Source of the DNA: CAYYMH01 sp964472785
GTDB taxonomy: Bacteria; Zhuqueibacterota; Zhuqueibacteria; Thermofontimicrobiales; Thermofontimicrobiaceae
Direction of reading: 5' to 3'
Length of the DNA stretch: 64,000 nt
NCBI GenBank assembly: GCA_964472785.1
Contig: CAYYMH010000019.1
Coordinates: forward strand, 1-64,000
Both the position numbers and the translations under genes were made by a program. Position 1 is the stretch's first letter, and every line of letters begins with the position of its first letter. This document shows positions 9,801 through 17,690 of the stretch, piece after piece. The notes beneath the pieces are model-generated. The model saw only the letters and a list, made by a program, of their open reading frames with translations, ran no database searches and was not told the origin of the DNA.

Positions 9801-10635
9801 AGGGAATTATTATTTAAAAAACAAAGATTTCAAGAAAGCCGAAAAAATCTTTAAGGAAGTTAGTTCAAGTTTCAAAGAGACAAACGTTGGAATTAAGGCA
9901 AGCTTTTTTCTCGGAAAGCTCTATTTTACATTGAATAAAGATGATGAAGCATTGCAAATTTTAACAAAGATTGTTGAAAAATTCCCTGAAAATGAGATTA
10001 TACCTCAAATTTACATTTCGCTTGGCAATTTTTATTATTTACAGGCGAAACAAATTCAGAGCGCACTGTTAGCTTATAAAAAGGCGACCGAAGTCGATAA
10101 AATTGATCAAGCAACGTTAAAATTGGGAATGAATAATCTGATTAAGTGCTACACGGATTTGGGAATGGAAGCGCAGGCTTTGCCGTTAATTAATGAATAC
10201 GTTGAAAAATTTCCAACCGCTGAAGATGTATTTGAAAAGAGAATTTTGATGGGTATCATTTATTATAAATTGAAAGAATATGATTACGCAATTGAATATT
10301 TAACAAAATTAAAGCGGGAAGCTGATATCGAAAATGAACCGAGAATCCAATATTGGATTGGTGAATGTTATTTTGGTAAAGGTCAATTTAAACAATCTGT
10401 TAGCGAATACTTAAAAGTTGCTTATCTGTCCAGACCGACAAAATTAAATTGGGGAGTAACCGCTCAATATAAAGCAGGAATTGCATATATGAAGGCGGAT
10501 GAATATGAAAATGCGCGAAATATCTTTAAAAAAATTGTTACAGAACAGGGTGGAGAAAGTGTTTTTGGGAAACCAGCCAAAGAAAAAATAGATGAAATAA
10601 ATACAATTATTGCCAATGTAAATTTTGATAGGTAA
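6886..10635 (+). CDS. Large exported tetratricopeptide-repeat protein
   Basis: A 1249-residue protein with an N-terminal signal peptide (IFLMILLIFSVTKGDAQ) and then almost continuous TPR-like helical repeats of the YbgF/BamD kind (motifs such as AAEAQFLLAKCFMEM, FPRGQYADEALYSLG, PRIQYWIGECYFGKG). No enzymatic domain is visible. It probably lies in the periplasm as a scaffold; related very long TPR proteins in FCB genomes are usually called 'tetratricopeptide repeat protein' without a tested role. It overlaps the helicase stop by 4 bases and is followed after 5 bases by nadC, so it sits inside the operon. The repeats look diverged rather than recently duplicated. Confidence 0.9.
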   Translation: MNFRLKYIFLMILLIFSVTKGDAQNENDGTSFVYAQKLYNDGMYELAAEQFHQFAEQNENSPQASQAILMSGKSYFAVSEFLKSKKEFVYLIVKFPESEFAAEAQFLLAKCFMEMNELHSAAKTYRQVAIFYPKSKFADESLFKSAQMFKKAGDSEKANEVLYEILQTHLTNPFYHEARLLLADIYFETGKYDQSEAQLNRLLGDTEKGVINAKGLLQKAKLHLEIERLQEAENLYQNLISSYQNQSNNREIGDILNQAYLNLSRIYNKKGLFDLAIQNLERISNYMQNKLVLYQIGEIYFNGGNYSSAIKVLNQIFDVVHSDSILLAKTHFKLGECYGKLKDFSRSNYEFEQVIISCETGTDNEIIQLCEKSYINISENYSKLKNAQQSIRYLNKLLDIIDSSYKKEIIEYKIVSFYEHEIGNVTRAIQGYYDFMDRYPKSRNIDDAQLAVGRCFEKKKDYQQAIIEYQNLMNYYQASEFYPLAQSRIEYIENHLLVKQNAIHELGKLLQQSLISDYEVTPIKIGLFYFDELKDYRSAANLLKDAYLKKESYPKLDILKLIYYLGRSYQMIADKMAVENYLKQSVIDSAVQYFDMVINNASDVKLSEDAAFYRTNTLKINAAYNRSDSSRSLYKDALNQFRYKYPNSEYLDIINLKLAKLILQKDVETAVDSFDVINCCNFVLEKSDDPLLKAEAQFYKAQLYDKMGYDSKVFDVLENLLDQFSNSHHSCEAYWMLARISEKMGNFKNAEKYLKRIMINYFYTQRAEEATIKIGQILKTEKKSSEAINYYKQILDKYYQINSIQVEDTDQLIYENALIEIGKLTQIKGLTENAIDYYRMYLDQFPRGQYADEALYSLGTLFSLPPKNHPDQAISYLKQLKSDHNASEYIDSTLIKLGDLYFIKNDYANANDFYNEFINKGHPNLSKTYSISQIVIGLYKMGEIAKGDQALKNFKDRFNYDDQLQAKIKLEKGNYYLKNKDFKKAEKIFKEVSSSFKETNVGIKASFFLGKLYFTLNKDDEALQILTKIVEKFPENEIIPQIYISLGNFYYLQAKQIQSALLAYKKATEVDKIDQATLKLGMNNLIKCYTDLGMEAQALPLINEYVEKFPTAEDVFEKRILMGIIYYKLKEYDYAIEYLTKLKREADIENEPRIQYWIGECYFGKGQFKQSVSEYLKVAYLSRPTKLNWGVTAQYKAGIAYMKADEYENARNIFKKIVTEQGGESVFGKPAKEKIDEINTIIANVNFDR

Positions 10636-10640
10636 CAAAA

Positions 10641-11555
10641 ATGGAATTTGATCATAACGATCGAGTAGGATTTGAAAAAAAATATTTCGATAATAATTTC
10701 ATCAATGAAGTCCTTCATGAGGCTCGGAATTTAGTTCAATTTGCTCTTGAGGAAGATTTAGGCACACTGGGTGATGTAAGCACTGATTCAGTTGTTGACT
10801 GCAATGAAACAGGTAAAGCAAAAATTTATGCGAAACAACAAGGGGTGTTTTCAGGAGGATTTTTTATTTATGAGGTTTTTAAAACATTGGATCCTAATAT
10901 TTGTGTATCAGTTTATGTTAAAGAAGGTGAACATATAAGTAATGCCAAAGTTATTGCTGAAATCAAAGGTAAAATTTCAACCATTCTCAAAGGAGAAAGA
11001 ACTGCGCTAAATTTCATATCAAGAATGAGCGGGATTTCGACTTATACGAACAAATTTGTTCAAATTGCTCAAAAATATAATATTCAAGTGTTAGACACCA
11101 GAAAAACGATCCCTGGTTGGCGTTATTTGGATAAATATGGAGTTAGATTAGGAGGCGCTTTTAATCATCGTATCGGGCTGTTTGATATGGTGATGTTGAA
11201 GGACAATCATATTTCGACTGCAGGTGGTATTGTTCCGGCAATTAGAAAGTGTAAACAGTATTTAAAAGAAAATAGTTTGTTACTAAAGATAGAAGTTGAA
11301 ACCAAAAACATGATTGAAGTTACGGAAGCAAACAAGGAAGGTGTTGACCGTATTATGCTTGACAATATGAATGTGGCTGAAATTAAACAAGCTGTGAACA
11401 TAATTAATGGAAAAACGGAAATTGAGATTTCTGGGGGTGTTGATTTAGATAATTTTGAACAATTGGCTTCAACAGGCGTAGATTTTATATCGGTCGGTCG
11501 TATCACGCATTCTGCAGCAGCTTTTGATTTTTCAATGCTGATGGAAATATATTGA
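10641..11555 (+). CDS. nadC: Nicotinate-nucleotide pyrophosphorylase (quinolinate phosphoribosyltransferase)
   Basis: Converts quinolinate and PRPP to nicotinate mononucleotide in de novo NAD synthesis. The full 304-residue chain carries the family signatures EEDLGTLGDVSTD near the N-terminus, the active-site stretch DTRKTIPGWR...YGVRLGGAFNHRIGLFD, then MLKDNHI, and the C-terminal phosphate-binding ISGGVD...ISVGRITHSA. It starts five bases after the TPR gene and is the last gene of the array. No partner nadA or nadB is in the window. Convergent with the next minus-strand gene. Confidence 0.96.
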   Translation: MEFDHNDRVGFEKKYFDNNFINEVLHEARNLVQFALEEDLGTLGDVSTDSVVDCNETGKAKIYAKQQGVFSGGFFIYEVFKTLDPNICVSVYVKEGEHISNAKVIAEIKGKISTILKGERTALNFISRMSGISTYTNKFVQIAQKYNIQVLDTRKTIPGWRYLDKYGVRLGGAFNHRIGLFDMVMLKDNHISTAGGIVPAIRKCKQYLKENSLLLKIEVETKNMIEVTEANKEGVDRIMLDNMNVAEIKQAVNIINGKTEIEISGGVDLDNFEQLASTGVDFISVGRITHSAAAFDFSMLMEIY

Positions 11556-11636
11556 TAAAAAATTGCTATATTTTACAATAAAGTTTACATAATATCTATT
11601 ATGCGTCAATTCAAATTTGATAAAAATAGACAATTT

Positions 11637-13037
11637 TTACTTTGAAAAGCCTTCTTTTTTAATAAGCCTTTCTTTTAATTGTTCTGCTTTATATTTTAAT
11701 GGTGTCTTCATTTCTATTTTTAATATTTCTTCGACATATCCGAGTGCATTATCTATCTCATCATTTTTCTCAAGCGCTAATGCTAAATAGTACTTTGTAA
11801 GTAGATTGTTATTATTTAATTTCAATGAATGATCAAGCATAATAATTGCCTCATTCACATTATTAAGCGACAATAGTGCCTTTCCCCAAATACAGTACAA
11901 CACACTATCTGTTTTTCCAAGTTCTTTAGCTTTAGCCGCCGCAGCGATTACTTTCTCGTATTGTTTCATTTTATCAAAAATAATGACTAAGCTTTTAAAA
12001 TAAAGCCCTTTTTGTGGAGATAATTTTGCAGCTCGCTTAAAAGAGTCACCAGCAGATTCTATCTCTCCTAAACGGAGCAGAGATTCACCGAGAGCATACC
12101 AAACGTAATCATCGTCTTGTTTTTTTGAAAGATAGCTTTTATACATTTGCACGGCCTTATCAAAATGCCCAGCTAAATAGCACCGATAACCCTCAGAATA
12201 ATATTCGTCAATGTTCTCATAAGAAACCTGATCCGGCTGATCAATGCCGATATCTTCATGTTTATTAGCGGTAATTAGCGATTTCTTGGCATAATTGGCT
12301 AAATTACCTTTTTTATCATATTTAATAACCTGTTTATAATAATAATTTGCTTTTTCTGTGTTACCGCTACTTGCATAGATTTTAGCTATCCCCATATATG
12401 CTCTTGGTTCGTTCGGGGATAGTTCAATCACCCTCTCAAACATCTTCAAACCATTTTTATAATCTCTTAAAACGCTGTTTACAGTCCCCAAATTTAAATA
12501 TGCTAATGCGTTGTTCTTATTGTATTTTAGACTTTTTAAAATGTGGTGTTTTGCCTGTGTAAATTTCCTAATTTTTAAATAGGATGTCCCAATTATTAAG
12601 TGAGCTTTATAATATATCGGACAAATTGCCAGTGTTCTTGTTAACACTTCGATACATTGTTCATATTTCTTTTGCTCAAAACTAGCAACTCCTAAATTGA
12701 ACAAGTACTCCGGATTGTAAGGATCTATTGAAGTCGCTTCTTTCCAATTTAGAATAGCTTTTGTTAAATCTCCCCCACGAGCCAGGTTTAACGCTTTCTG
12801 ATGGAATTTATCAGCTTGCTCGTTTATTTTAGGTACTTCCCAATAAAAAACAATTTTATTCTTATCAACAAAAAAATCGATTGAATCACTGTAGTTATTC
12901 GGCAATTCTAATACCTCGCGGATCAGCGCATTTTTCTCAGCGTCTTTCAGGTTATTGGTGAACCGCTGCGCATAATCTTTTAAGTCATTTAAGTTAATTA
13001 CAGCGCTAATGATTTTAGGGGCAACTTTTTTAGTCAT
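11637..13037 (-). CDS. Cytoplasmic tetratricopeptide-repeat protein
   Basis: A 466-residue protein without signal peptide. The first ~95 residues are not repeat-like. From about residue 100 it shows canonical 34-residue TPR units, for example AILNWKEATSIDPYNPEYLF, ALAYLNLGTVNSVLRDYKNG and ERVIELSPNEPRAYMGIAKI, interrupted by a linker near 265. TPR proteins mediate protein-protein contacts; nothing here names the partner. The gene is convergent with nadC and divergent from no neighbour. A small membrane-protein gene lies 34 bases upstream on the same strand and could be cotranscribed. Confidence 0.88.
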   Translation of the reverse strand: MTKKVAPKIISAVINLNDLKDYAQRFTNNLKDAEKNALIREVLELPNNYSDSIDFFVDKNKIVFYWEVPKINEQADKFHQKALNLARGGDLTKAILNWKEATSIDPYNPEYLFNLGVASFEQKKYEQCIEVLTRTLAICPIYYKAHLIIGTSYLKIRKFTQAKHHILKSLKYNKNNALAYLNLGTVNSVLRDYKNGLKMFERVIELSPNEPRAYMGIAKIYASSGNTEKANYYYKQVIKYDKKGNLANYAKKSLITANKHEDIGIDQPDQVSYENIDEYYSEGYRCYLAGHFDKAVQMYKSYLSKKQDDDYVWYALGESLLRLGEIESAGDSFKRAAKLSPQKGLYFKSLVIIFDKMKQYEKVIAAAAKAKELGKTDSVLYCIWGKALLSLNNVNEAIIMLDHSLKLNNNNLLTKYYLALALEKNDEIDNALGYVEEILKIEMKTPLKYKAEQLKERLIKKEGFSK

Positions 13038-13071
13038 GGGGTTTTTCTTTTAATAAGCCTTGAAGTTTTCA

Positions 13072-13392
13072 CTATATCTCATACTTTTCAAAAATGCTCC
13101 CGATAAATGGTATTTTAAACTCAGTTTTAAACAATACTCTAAATACACCAATAACCGAGAGTAAGAGACAGAAAAATAGAATAATTATCCAAAAAACTTT
13201 ACTGATGAATTCGATTAAAAAGATAAGTGCGGTAAATTCCACAATTAACAATAAAAATCCCTGTTTTGTATGCTTTTTGGAGAATTCATCCAAATTATGA
13301 AAATTAAATATTGGAATGAAGCACAAGAATGGAATATAGCTTAATACCGCATACAGACTAATTTTTTTCTTTTGATAACGATTTTTATCCAT
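13072..13392 (-). CDS. Small membrane protein, DUF4870/Tic20-like
   Basis: A 106-residue protein with three hydrophobic segments: roughly 14-29 (AVLSYIPFLCFIPIFNF), 45-60 (GFLLLIVEFTALIFLI) and 64-88 (VFWIIILFFCLLLSVIGVFRVL). The KKHTKQGFLLL motif between the first two segments resembles the 'H.KQ' stretch of the DUF4870/Tic20-like family, whose function is unknown in bacteria. The start ATG is followed by a Lys-rich N-terminus, consistent with a cytoplasmic N-terminus. It lies between the TPR gene and tRNA-Arg, all on the minus strand. Confidence 0.7.
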   Translation of the reverse strand: MDKNRYQKKKISLYAVLSYIPFLCFIPIFNFHNLDEFSKKHTKQGFLLLIVEFTALIFLIEFISKVFWIIILFFCLLLSVIGVFRVLFKTEFKIPFIGSIFEKYEI

Positions 13393-13429
13393 ATATTTTT
13401 TTTAAAAAATATACATGAGCGACAAAAAG

Positions 13430-13503
13430 TGCGCCAGGCGGGAATCGAACCCACAACCTCTGGCTCCGGAGGCCAACGCTCTGTCCGATTGAGCTACTGG
13501 CGC
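13430..13503 (-). tRNA. tRNA-Arg (anticodon CCG)
   Basis: On the minus strand the 74-base cloverleaf folds with acceptor GCGCCAG/CTGGCGC, D-stem GCTC/GAGC, anticodon stem TTGGC/GCCAG with loop CTCCGGA, and a T-arm with GGTTCGAATCC-type sequence. The loop gives anticodon CCG, reading CGG. The 3' CCA is not encoded. It starts 8 bases after the folD stop on the same strand, so it is probably transcribed with the folD cluster. Confidence 0.97.
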
Positions 13504-13511
13504 ATTTTTTA

Positions 13512-14390
13512 TCAATTATTTAACTGGGCCGCTTTAACTGTATTTTGCATTAACATGATAATGGTCATTGGTCCGACACCGCCGGGTACCGGAGAGATTG
13601 CTTTTACTTTTTTTGAAACTGATTCAAATTGGACATCACCAACAAAACGATAACCTTTTTTTGTTTCAGGCGCCTCCACCCTATTTGATCCGACATCAAT
13701 TACAACAGCGCCTTCTTTGACCATTTCTGCTGTTACAATTTCAGGTTGTCCCATGGCTGCAATCAAAATATCGGCAGTATTCGTTATTTGGGATAATTTT
13801 TTCGTTCTGGTGTGGCAAATTGTCACAGTTGCATTGGCTCCGAAAGCTTTTTGTACTAATAAATTGGCTAACGGCAAACCCACGATTTTGCTCCGACCAA
13901 GTATGACAACATGTTGTTTCTCGGGATTGTTTCCACTCCGAACTAACATTTCTTTAATTCCGGCCGGAGTACACGGCAAAAAACCTGCTTGACCAAGAAC
14001 CATTTTACCAAAATTTATCGGATGAAATCCATCCACATCTTTATTTATGGGAATGGCATTTATAATATTTTGTTCGTTGATTTGATTTGGTAAAGGAAGT
14101 TGAACTAATATTCCGTGAATCGTTTGATCATGCTCAAGTTCTTTAATTATTGCCAACAACTCTGTTTCAGCAATTCCCGCGGATAATTTTATACTTTTAG
14201 TGTAAATACCCAAATTTTCACACATTTTTTCCTTCATTCTGACATAAGATGCAGATGCAGGATCATCGCCAACAAGCACAGTTGCCAGACCGGGAACAAT
14301 TCCCTTACTTTCTAAATCGGTAATTTTATCAATAAGTTCAGCTTTTATTTGATTTGCAATATTCTTTCCATCAATTATCTTTGTTTCCAT
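13512..14390 (-). CDS. folD: Bifunctional methylenetetrahydrofolate dehydrogenase/cyclohydrolase FolD
   Basis: Interconverts 5,10-methylene-THF and 10-formyl-THF in one-carbon metabolism. The 292 residues include the catalytic region SASYVRMKEKMCENLGI, the substrate-binding stretch LVQLPLP, the DVDGFHPIN motif, PCTPAGI, the NADP-binding GRSKIVGLPLA, and the C-terminal PVPGGVGPMT. All family signatures are intact. The start overlaps the 3' end of the upstream ymdB-like gene by 20 bases, which points to translational coupling. It is the last protein gene of the long minus-strand cluster. Confidence 0.97.
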   Translation of the reverse strand: METKIIDGKNIANQIKAELIDKITDLESKGIVPGLATVLVGDDPASASYVRMKEKMCENLGIYTKSIKLSAGIAETELLAIIKELEHDQTIHGILVQLPLPNQINEQNIINAIPINKDVDGFHPINFGKMVLGQAGFLPCTPAGIKEMLVRSGNNPEKQHVVILGRSKIVGLPLANLLVQKAFGANATVTICHTRTKKLSQITNTADILIAAMGQPEIVTAEMVKEGAVVIDVGSNRVEAPETKKGYRFVGDVQFESVSKKVKAISPVPGGVGPMTIIMLMQNTVKAAQLNN

Positions 14391-15213
14391 AATTTAATAT
14401 TTTTCCCTCATCGTTAGTTGCTAAAAACAGACGCTTTATCGACAGCGCTTTTCCGGAAAATTTATTTATTGTCAAAATTACAGCAGAAAGCCTCAAATCA
14501 TCTATCGCTGGTTGGTATCGACTTGGCACTTGATACAAAAATCTGTTTATTGCAATATCTTTTTTCATTCCGATTACAGAATTAATCGGCCCGGTCATAC
14601 CAACGTCAGTAATGTATGCGGTTCCGCTTGGCAGTATCCTTTCGTCTGCTGTTTGAACATGAGTATGGGTGCCGATTACAGCACTCACCTTGCCATCCAG
14701 ATACCACCCCATTGCCATTTTTTCTGCTGAAGCCTCAGCGTGAAAGTCCAAAAAGATATTCGGAGTAACCTCCTTTATCTTTTTCGTTTCTTCGATGACA
14801 CTACGAAATGGACAATCAATGGGGTACATAAAAGTTCTTCCCTGGGCGTTGATAATACCTACTTTGATATCGTCCGGTAATGTGAATATCAAAGAACCTC
14901 TGCCGATCACACCGGCAGGGTAATTAATAGGCCTTAAAATTCTTGTATTATTGCTCAAAAACTTGTAAAATTTGAAATTCTCAAAAATATGATTACCGCT
15001 TGTTATAACATCAATTCCGCACTTGAAATATTCAAGTGCGACTTCACTACTCAACCCTTTTCCTGACGCTCCGTTTTCTCCGTTAGCGATACATAGATCA
15101 ACATTATATTTTCCTTTTAGATCCGGTAGATTATTTTTGACAATTTTTAATCCAGGGTTCCCGATAATATCAGCAATGAATAGAATATTAAGATTTTGAC
15201 TGGCTTTTTTCAA
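14371..15213 (-). CDS. ymdB: YmdB-family metallophosphoesterase
   Basis: Calcineurin-like phosphoesterase of the YmdB/TIGR00282 family, which hydrolyses 2',3'-cyclic phosphates or cyclic nucleotides in tested members and affects RNA turnover and biofilm switching. Motifs in order: FIADIIGNPG, ANGENGASGKG, TSGNHIFEN, DFHAEASAEK, GTHTHVQTADE, DVGMTGP. These supply the di-metal ligands. The 280-residue length is usual. It lies directly downstream of rny, the same pairing as in Firmicutes, so the two probably work in one RNA-metabolism module. Confidence 0.94.
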   Translation of the reverse strand: MKKASQNLNILFIADIIGNPGLKIVKNNLPDLKGKYNVDLCIANGENGASGKGLSSEVALEYFKCGIDVITSGNHIFENFKFYKFLSNNTRILRPINYPAGVIGRGSLIFTLPDDIKVGIINAQGRTFMYPIDCPFRSVIEETKKIKEVTPNIFLDFHAEASAEKMAMGWYLDGKVSAVIGTHTHVQTADERILPSGTAYITDVGMTGPINSVIGMKKDIAINRFLYQVPSRYQPAIDDLRLSAVILTINKFSGKALSIKRLFLATNDEGKILNYGNKDN

Positions 15214-15285
15214 TTTCGCCTTTCTCTAATATAATATATTAATCATGAAAAATCAAATAAAAAAATCGTTATGATACATTTGCAT

Positions 15286-16845
15286 CTATTTGGCATAGTT
15301 GATCGATCGATATTCACGAATCACAGTGACTTTTATCTGTCCCGGATATTCCATTTCGGATTGAATTTTTTCAGAAATATCTGAGGCTAACTGATCAGCC
15401 ATTGCATCATCGATCCGTTCATGTTCAACCATTACGCGAACTTCACGTCCCGCCTGAATAGCGTATGTTTTTACAACGCCGCTAAACGATTCAGCCAATT
15501 TTTCTAATTTTTCCAAGCGCTTAACATAGCCTTCGAGCGTCTCTCGACGCGCGCCAGGCCGGGAGCCAGAAATCGCGTCTGCGGCTTGAATCAGAATGCT
15601 AATAGGTGAAATCGGTTCGACATCTTCATGATGGCTTAAAATAGCATTGATCACAATGGGATGTTCCTTAAATTTATTAGCAATCTCGCCCCCTATTTCC
15701 GTGTGAGTTCCCTCTGTTGTTTTATCGATCGCTTTACCAATATCGTGAAGTAAGCCTGCCCTTTTTGCAAGCGATGCATCCAATCCTAAATCGGCTGCCA
15801 TAATTCCTGCTAAATATGCGACTTCTTTTGAATGCTGTAATACATTCTGACCGTAACTGGTTCGATAATTTAGCTTCCCTAAAAGCTTAATTAATTCCGG
15901 ATGTAAACTGTGAATGCCGGTTTCGAGCATAGCTTGTTCACCAATCTCGACAATTTTTTCATCCATCTCCTTTGCGCATTTATCGACAACCTCTTCAATC
16001 CTTGCCGGATGAATCCGCCCATCACCAATTAATCTTTCTAAAGCCATTCGAGCGATCTCCCGCCTTAATGGATCAAAGCCTGACAAAATAACCGCTTCCG
16101 GCGTATCATCTACAATCACTTCAATTCCAGTTGCAGTTTCAAAACTTCGAATGTTTCGTCCCTCTCGCCCAATAATTCTTCCCTTCATTTCTTCACTTGG
16201 CAAGTTGACCACCGATACAGTTGTTTCTACGGAATGATCAGCAGCAGTGCGTTGGATCGCCTGGATAATGATTTCCTTTGCTTCTTTTTTTGCCATTAAT
16301 TTTGCCTCATCTTTGATCTCTTTTATCATTTGGGCCGCTTCTTGTTTTGCCTTATCTAACAAGTTGTCCATTAATATTTTTTTAGCTTCCTCATTTGAAA
16401 TTCCGGAAATACGTTCCAGCTTTTCATTTTGGGCTTTAATAATGCGATCCAGTTCTTCTTCCTGACGTAATACCTTTTTTTCTTTTTCAGAAACTCGTTG
16501 TTCAAGCCTGTTTAGATCTTTTTCTTTCTTATTGAGCAAATCAACCTTTCGGTCCATATTAATTTCCCGATTAGTTAATTGCTTCTCCATTTTGATAAGC
16601 TCGTTTCTACGAGATTTTGTTTCCTTTTCAAAATTTTGTTTAAGTTGAATCCACTCATCTTTTACCTCGAGCAGTTTTTCCTTTTTTAAAGTTTCGGCCT
16701 CTTTCTCCGCATCTGCGATGGTTTTTTCGGCTATTTTATCTGCATTGGCTATTTTTGATTGACCGATCTTTTTGCTTGCCAACCAACCGAAAATAAAAGT
16801 AAAGAAACCAACCATAACGAGTGCGATCATCCAATATATTTCCAT
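15286..16845 (-). CDS. rny: Ribonuclease Y
   Basis: Membrane-anchored endoribonuclease that begins mRNA decay. An N-terminal membrane helix (about 2-22, YWMIALVMVGFFTFIFGWLA) is followed by a long charged coiled coil to about residue 200. A KH domain follows (GRIIGREGRNIRSFE), then an HD domain with LLHDIGKAID and an ILSHHEDVEP stretch, and a C-terminal region ending in VTVIREYRSI. The 519 residues match full-length members. A good Shine-Dalgarno sequence (TTGGAGG) precedes the ATG. A structured RNA lies between zapA and this gene. Confidence 0.97.
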   Translation of the reverse strand: MEIYWMIALVMVGFFTFIFGWLASKKIGQSKIANADKIAEKTIADAEKEAETLKKEKLLEVKDEWIQLKQNFEKETKSRRNELIKMEKQLTNREINMDRKVDLLNKKEKDLNRLEQRVSEKEKKVLRQEEELDRIIKAQNEKLERISGISNEEAKKILMDNLLDKAKQEAAQMIKEIKDEAKLMAKKEAKEIIIQAIQRTAADHSVETTVSVVNLPSEEMKGRIIGREGRNIRSFETATGIEVIVDDTPEAVILSGFDPLRREIARMALERLIGDGRIHPARIEEVVDKCAKEMDEKIVEIGEQAMLETGIHSLHPELIKLLGKLNYRTSYGQNVLQHSKEVAYLAGIMAADLGLDASLAKRAGLLHDIGKAIDKTTEGTHTEIGGEIANKFKEHPIVINAILSHHEDVEPISPISILIQAADAISGSRPGARRETLEGYVKRLEKLEKLAESFSGVVKTYAIQAGREVRVMVEHERIDDAMADQLASDISEKIQSEMEYPGQIKVTVIREYRSINYAK

Positions 16846-16865
16846 CTTACCTCCAATTTATCATT

Positions 16866-16990
16866 TTATAAAAAAATCCCTGTTTTTGGTAATTAATAGA
16901 GCAAATCAATATCAAACAAGAAGTTATTCCTTTTTCTTGATTGGTGCGATTTAAATGCGTCTAAAATTACTGAAAACAGGGATTTCTAAT
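16866..16990 (-). ncRNA. Candidate structured RNA between zapA and rny (possible 6S RNA)
   Basis: On the minus strand AAATCCCTGTTTT (16974-16985 side) pairs with AAAACAGGGATTT (16872-16886 side), extended inward by GTAATT/AATTAC across a small internal loop. Inside is an apical hairpin, ATCAAGAA against TTCTTG. The middle, between the outer stem and the apical hairpin, is open. The closing arm is followed by a U-run. A closing stem, central bubble and apical hairpin are the 6S RNA (ssrS) layout, and 6S RNA lies next to zapA in many bacteria. At about 115 bases it is shorter than typical 6S RNA, so a large terminator-like structure or another small RNA is possible. Confidence 0.5.
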
Positions 16991-17006
16991 AAGCGATGAT
17001 TAAACT

Positions 17007-17324
17007 TTACAAATTATATTTATTTAAACAATCATCCAAGTTTTTGTTTAAAGTGGAAATTCTATCAAATAAAAGTGAATTTGTTGAATTCGATTTTCTC
17101 TGGTCACTCTGCTCACGCTCATTAAATAATTCGTCTGCAATGTTTAGAGCAGCTAGAATGGCAATTTTTAGAGAAGAATCTATTGAGATCGTATTATTAA
17201 CCTCTCTCATTTTACTATCAACATATTTTGCAACTCTTTTAATATATTCTTTATCCGTGCTCCCACGGATCGAGTACTCTGTTCCGTAAATATTAACCTT
17301 AAGTATGTTTAAATCATCACTCAT
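17007..17324 (-). CDS. zapA: Cell division protein ZapA
   Basis: FtsZ-ring-associated protein that bundles FtsZ filaments. The 105 residues fit the family: an N-terminal beta region with VNIYGTEYSIRGSTD, then KRVAKYVDSKMREV and a helical stretch with IAILAALNIADELF, ending in a short coiled coil. It lies downstream of a coiled-coil gene and pheT and upstream of the structured RNA and rny, on one strand. The zapA-(RNA)-rny order supports the assignment. Confidence 0.9.
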   Translation of the reverse strand: MSDDLNILKVNIYGTEYSIRGSTDKEYIKRVAKYVDSKMREVNNTISIDSSLKIAILAALNIADELFNEREQSDQRKSNSTNSLLFDRISTLNKNLDDCLNKYNL

Positions 17325-17384
17325 CAGCTTGACTTGCTTTTTGGTTCCGATTCATTTTTCAGTTTTAAAAGACCATTTAAACCG

Positions 17385-17672
17385 CTATTGATATTGGCTA
17401 TCCAGTTTTTTTAAGTTTTCTAATTTGGCTAAAACTTGTTGTATCTTGGTCCTGATTATCTTTTCTTTATCCTCATAAGATTGAGAAATCCCGAGCTCCT
17501 TCATGCTCTGAATTTCTTTTTCCATTGAGTTAATTTTTTGTTCCTGTTGTTTAACCTGGTTCAGCAAATTTTCGTTCTCATCACTTAATTCGTTATTTTT
17601 CAAATCCATTTTTTCGATGAGACGTATAGCCAGATTAATCTTTTTTTCTAATTCTTCGAGTTCGATCATCAC
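17385..17672 (-). CDS. Short coiled-coil protein of the pheT-zapA interval
   Basis: A 95-residue, almost wholly helical, charged protein with heptad spacing (LEELEKKINLAIRLIEKMDL, NELSDENENLLNQVKQQEQK). No catalytic or metal motif is visible. Coiled-coil proteins of this size sit next to zapA in other genomes and are sometimes annotated as ZapB-like, but the sequence alone does not show homology to ZapB. The location 18 bases after pheT and 60 bases before zapA suggests a division-related partner for ZapA; that is inference. Confidence 0.75.
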   Translation of the reverse strand: MMIELEELEKKINLAIRLIEKMDLKNNELSDENENLLNQVKQQEQKINSMEKEIQSMKELGISQSYEDKEKIIRTKIQQVLAKLENLKKLDSQYQ

Positions 17673-17690
17673 AAACTGTTCAATTTGATT

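Noticed and set aside
13372..13653. Plus-strand frame with 'AGIEPTTSGSGGQRSVRLSYW'
   Set aside because: A known spurious product read across a tRNA-Arg gene; it then runs into antisense folD.
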